NCBI RefSeq assembly: GCF_003369915.1
Contig: NC_046676.1
Location: forward strand, 16,660,001-16,724,000
Reading direction: 5' to 3'
DNA from: Drosophila miranda
Taxonomy: Eukaryota; Arthropoda; Insecta; Diptera; Drosophilidae
DNA: 64,000 nt
Below are positions 61,463 through 64,000 of the stretch, piece after piece; position 1 is the first letter of the stretch; each line of letters opens with the position of its first letter. Both the position numbers and the translations under genes were made by a program. The notes under the pieces were generated by a model. That model was given only the letters and a program-made list of their open reading frames with translations, made no database searches and was not told where the DNA came from.

Positions 61463-62840
61463 TTACTTTTCCCCAACATACACAACATCATTGGCCTTAA
61501 CTTTTCCTGGCTGCCGGAGACCCAAATGTATGCCCAGAAGTGGGGAGCTATGGTTGAACGAGCGATAGCTGATTAAAGAAATAGAGTGAGTGTAAGTTAT
61601 TTCATGTAACTATGTAGAGGGTGAAGGTAAGTAGATAACCTTTTCAAAGTCTTCAACGGTTCGCCCTCGACGTCCCGCTTTCCTGTATTGTCATTAACAT
61701 TCGGTACAATGCACAGTGTGCGCGGAGCTACTTGACGAAAAACGGCCTCATCACCAATGCGAACCCATTGCCAATTGTCCTCCGCATAGGGCTCGTGCTC
61801 GTCGCATTTTATTTCGAAGCCACCTCGAAATTGCAGCGGTTTTACTGGATTCTTTAGTCGAGTGTTTAGGTCGTCGACCGATGACAGATTCATGAGCATG
61901 TAGCTCGTCCCATCATTAAAAGTTCCCTGTTCGGATAATTTTTGACAGAAAAATATGAATATTATTACATATTGCCATGAAAATAGATGAATGAATTCTT
62001 GAAAATGGAAGAGCGGCAAAGAGATTCTTGCAATGGCAATGGCACAATGGTGCCGAGTATTATGTTCACTCACACTTTAGGCAATTTGAGGATACAACTG
62101 AAGACATCACAATGAGCAGGATCTTACATCTACACTTTAAGTTGGTACCTACCGAATCCTCTTGTCTCATGAAGGGCATGTTCTTCAAGTCGTCACAAAT
62201 TATCTTCACTGGCTTTGGGTACGGATAGTGCACTAGCTTTAATCCGGTGTTCTTCTCCAAGATGAACTGAGAGAACCACTTGTTAAACCGGTCGCCACAA
62301 AGCTTAGCATCAACGGGGGCACCCCAAATGGATGTACGCAAATCCTGGCCAGGACTCTCCAAGTTCTTGAAATCAAGTTCCAATTCGGGCATTTCTGGTG
62401 CGCTAATTATGAGACCATTGTCCGAGACTTGCCATGGCTTTATTAACTTCATATGGGGATAACCTCTTGCCGTCACCATAGTGTTATTTTCATCGAGTAG
62501 CATTAATGTGCGATCGCGTATTCCATCGATTGACATACCAAGTACATCGCAATCGTACTCGCGGCACGGTGCCGAGTCAAGTGAAGCACAGGACTTGATT
62601 GGAAATAAGTTGATCCGCTGCAGCGTTCCCACGCGCCTCCACTTCTGGGGCATAGCATCTCGGTATTGTAAATAGCGGCGGTAGAGAAAAAGCTCGCCCC
62701 TCCCACCACTGCCAAGCCAACGCCCACTCCGAAGAGTGTCTTCGGACTAATGTCCAAGCTGGAGCTGCTGTCTACAGGGAAGCAAGTCTAATTTCTTGGT
62801 CTACTGTCGACATGCCAAATTATTTTCACTTACTTGCCAT
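61463..62840 (-). pseudogene. mARC/MOSC distal copy with a one-base frameshift
   Basis: The exon plan matches the proximal copy exactly: 62834-62840, 62153-62771, 61640-61926, 61463-61568, with lengths 7, 619, 287 and 106 against 7, 620, 287 and 106. The missing base is in an A-run (five A at 62687-62691; six in the proximal copy), right after the membrane anchor, so translation from the normal ATG shifts out of frame. A later in-frame Met (62653, MPQKWRRVGTLQR) could start an anchorless protein of about 296 residues. All splice signals and the remaining frame are intact. The MOSC motif reads PRTLCIVPNV: the likely Mo-ligand Cys stays, but the adjacent Cys and Arg are lost. Either a young pseudogene, a re-started soluble form, or a homopolymer sequencing error. 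Confidence 0.75.
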
Positions 62841-63230
62841 CGTCTTAAAATTTCTTTTAGTTATCACACCTGTTGCTTTCTCTGCGCCTAAAGCTCAACT
62901 GATTAGTTGATGACGAAAGCTTCTTTTGTGTAGATCATGTCGATGGCTGGAAAAATCGTGTGCAATGCATTCTTAACTCCCACCCAGTTCATTATATACA
63001 GAATTTGAATAGATTTGAAAATGCCTATAAGTCCTTTCTTTGATATAAACAGGTCCAGGCATTTTATTTTATTAATCTGCTGCTCCGGGCTATACATTTT
63101 TGCATCCCATCCCTGTCAGGTCTATCGATAAGAGTAGTCGCCATCAAGCCGGCACGCAGAATTGTTGTGATTTGATTTGTAAAAGGAGAGAGAACAAAAC
63201 AAAGAGAAAAAGAGAAGAAATCGCCACAAA
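62841..63230. other. Divergent promoter region of mARC copy 2 and Lsm11
   Basis: Contains the DRE at 63123-63130, an AG-rich Lsm11 leader (63180-63230) and the near-identical 5' UTR shared with copy 1. No gene. Confidence 0.6.
63123..63130. promoter_or_regulatory. DRE between mARC copy 2 and Lsm11
   Basis: Perfect TATCGATA, 108 bases upstream of the Lsm11 ATG and about 283 bases upstream of the mARC ATG on the other strand. Confidence 0.65.
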
Positions 63231-64000
63231 ATGAATGACAACGAAGCTATGGAGCCGCATACGGAAACACGTGAAGTGTCAGCAGCCCCAGATCCTGAGC
63301 TGGATGTATGCAGCGAACACTTTAACCCACTGCGAGCGCTCTATGAGCCAAATTATAAAATAACAGAAGTACCTCCGAAAGTGCTGTATCAAAACCTAGC
63401 CGCTTTCGAGAGTGCTCTTAAAAAGTTTGGAGTATGGCAACTGAACAAGAGACAGAAATCTGGAACGTCGGCGGGACCTGGCCAAGCAGACCAAAAGTCT
63501 TCTTTGCCTTGCACTTCCAAGTCTGTGATGGTGCTGGAAGAAGCTCCCCAGCGTCGTTTTGAGCCCCATCAAATGCCAATGGTCAGCACTGTAAACAAGA
63601 AACATCAACGGAATATTTTTACATACATGGAGACGACGGTGGGCCCCCTAGAACTGTTGAAGAAATGCATAGTCGCACCAGCTCTAGAGAACAATTCAAA
63701 GATCCGCGTGCGGGTGGTAGTCCGCAAGGAACGAGAGATAGGTGGCAGTGTCGAAGGCGAATTGGTGGCCTACGATAAACAGTGGAATCTCCTCTTGAGG
63801 AATGGCACAGAGACATGGAAGCGGCGCAAATACAATTTTGGAGAGCAGAAACTTTGTGGAGCGCCTGTTGATTGCAGTGCTCGTCTTAGGGATTTAGGAA
63901 TAGTTCTTCCCACAGTAGAGGTGAAGAGCTTGAATCGAAAGAATGTACAGGTAAAACGGGACCTGCCACAGGTCTTAATACGAGGGGAAAATGTGGTACT
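63231..64000 (+). CDS. Lsm11: U7 snRNP Sm-like protein Lsm11, 5' part (runs off the window)
   Basis: The frame is open from ATG 63231 to the window end, 256 codons without a stop or needed intron. It encodes an extended N-terminus with SEHFNPLRALYEPNYKI (the Lsm11 N-terminal block that contacts FLASH in other animals), FTYMETTVGPLELLKKC, Sm motif 1 around KIRVRVVVRKEREIGGSVEGELVAYDKQWNLLL, and Sm motif 2 VLIRGENVV at the very end; the long spacer between the Sm motifs is typical of Lsm11. With Lsm10 it replaces SmD1/D2 in the U7 ring that directs histone pre-mRNA 3' cleavage. Only the last few residues are missing. Confidence 0.93.
   Translation, partial: MNDNEAMEPHTETREVSAAPDPELDVCSEHFNPLRALYEPNYKITEVPPKVLYQNLAAFESALKKFGVWQLNKRQKSGTSAGPGQADQKSSLPCTSKSVMVLEEAPQRRFEPHQMPMVSTVNKKHQRNIFTYMETTVGPLELLKKCIVAPALENNSKIRVRVVVRKEREIGGSVEGELVAYDKQWNLLLRNGTETWKRRKYNFGEQKLCGAPVDCSARLRDLGIVLPTVEVKSLNRKNVQVKRDLPQVLIRGENVV

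Overview
This is nuclear DNA of a fruit fly (genus Drosophila). The evidence is short GT-AG introns of about 50-70 bases, the Drosophila core-promoter elements DRE (TATCGATA) and motif 1 (GGTCACACT), a DINE-1/INE-1-type element, and a run of genes with clear fly counterparts: Rpt1, rhomboid-7, RnrS, Add1, Vamp7, mARC and Lsm11. From memory these counterparts lie on chromosome arm 2R of D. melanogaster (Muller element C). An obscura-group or other non-melanogaster species is likely, but I cannot fix the species.

Bases 1-1458 are transposon debris: the 3' end of a Jockey-clade LINE joined to a DINE-1-like element. About 1.5-9.8 kb shows no convincing coding sequence and probably holds upstream and intronic regulatory DNA. 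From 9.8 to 35.7 kb runs one large plus-strand gene. It encodes an N-terminal Slp/Slac2-like Rab-binding zinc finger (exons 9.8-18.7 kb), then a long disordered protein with a giant 8.4 kb exon (23854-32262). About 6.6 kb of that exon is an in-frame, near-identical higher-order minisatellite. Alternative first exons would replace the zinc-finger module with, or add to it, a membrane helix, and there are two possible 3' ends. A small membrane-protein gene (16485-16802) sits inside one of its introns.

The 36-64 kb part is a dense block of housekeeping genes, many in divergent pairs: a small membrane protein (-), Rpt1 (-), a LysM protein (-) divergent from two tandem short-chain dehydrogenases (+), rhomboid-7 (+) converging on RBM48 (-), which is divergent from RnrS (+), a GT31 glycosyltransferase (+), Add1 (-) with two mutually exclusive 3' coding ends, Vamp7 (+), two tandem mARC/MOSC copies (-), and Lsm11 (+, running off the window).

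The most unusual features are the coding higher-order repeat; a duplicated mARC gene whose distal copy has a one-base frameshift although its 5' end looks gene-converted; an apparently unnamed family of short interspersed repeats around promoters at 38-46.5 kb; and phase-compatible exon modules that would make very different Add1 and Rab-effector isoforms. Exon joins were made by eye from splice signals and reading phase; each was checked for phase but not against transcripts.
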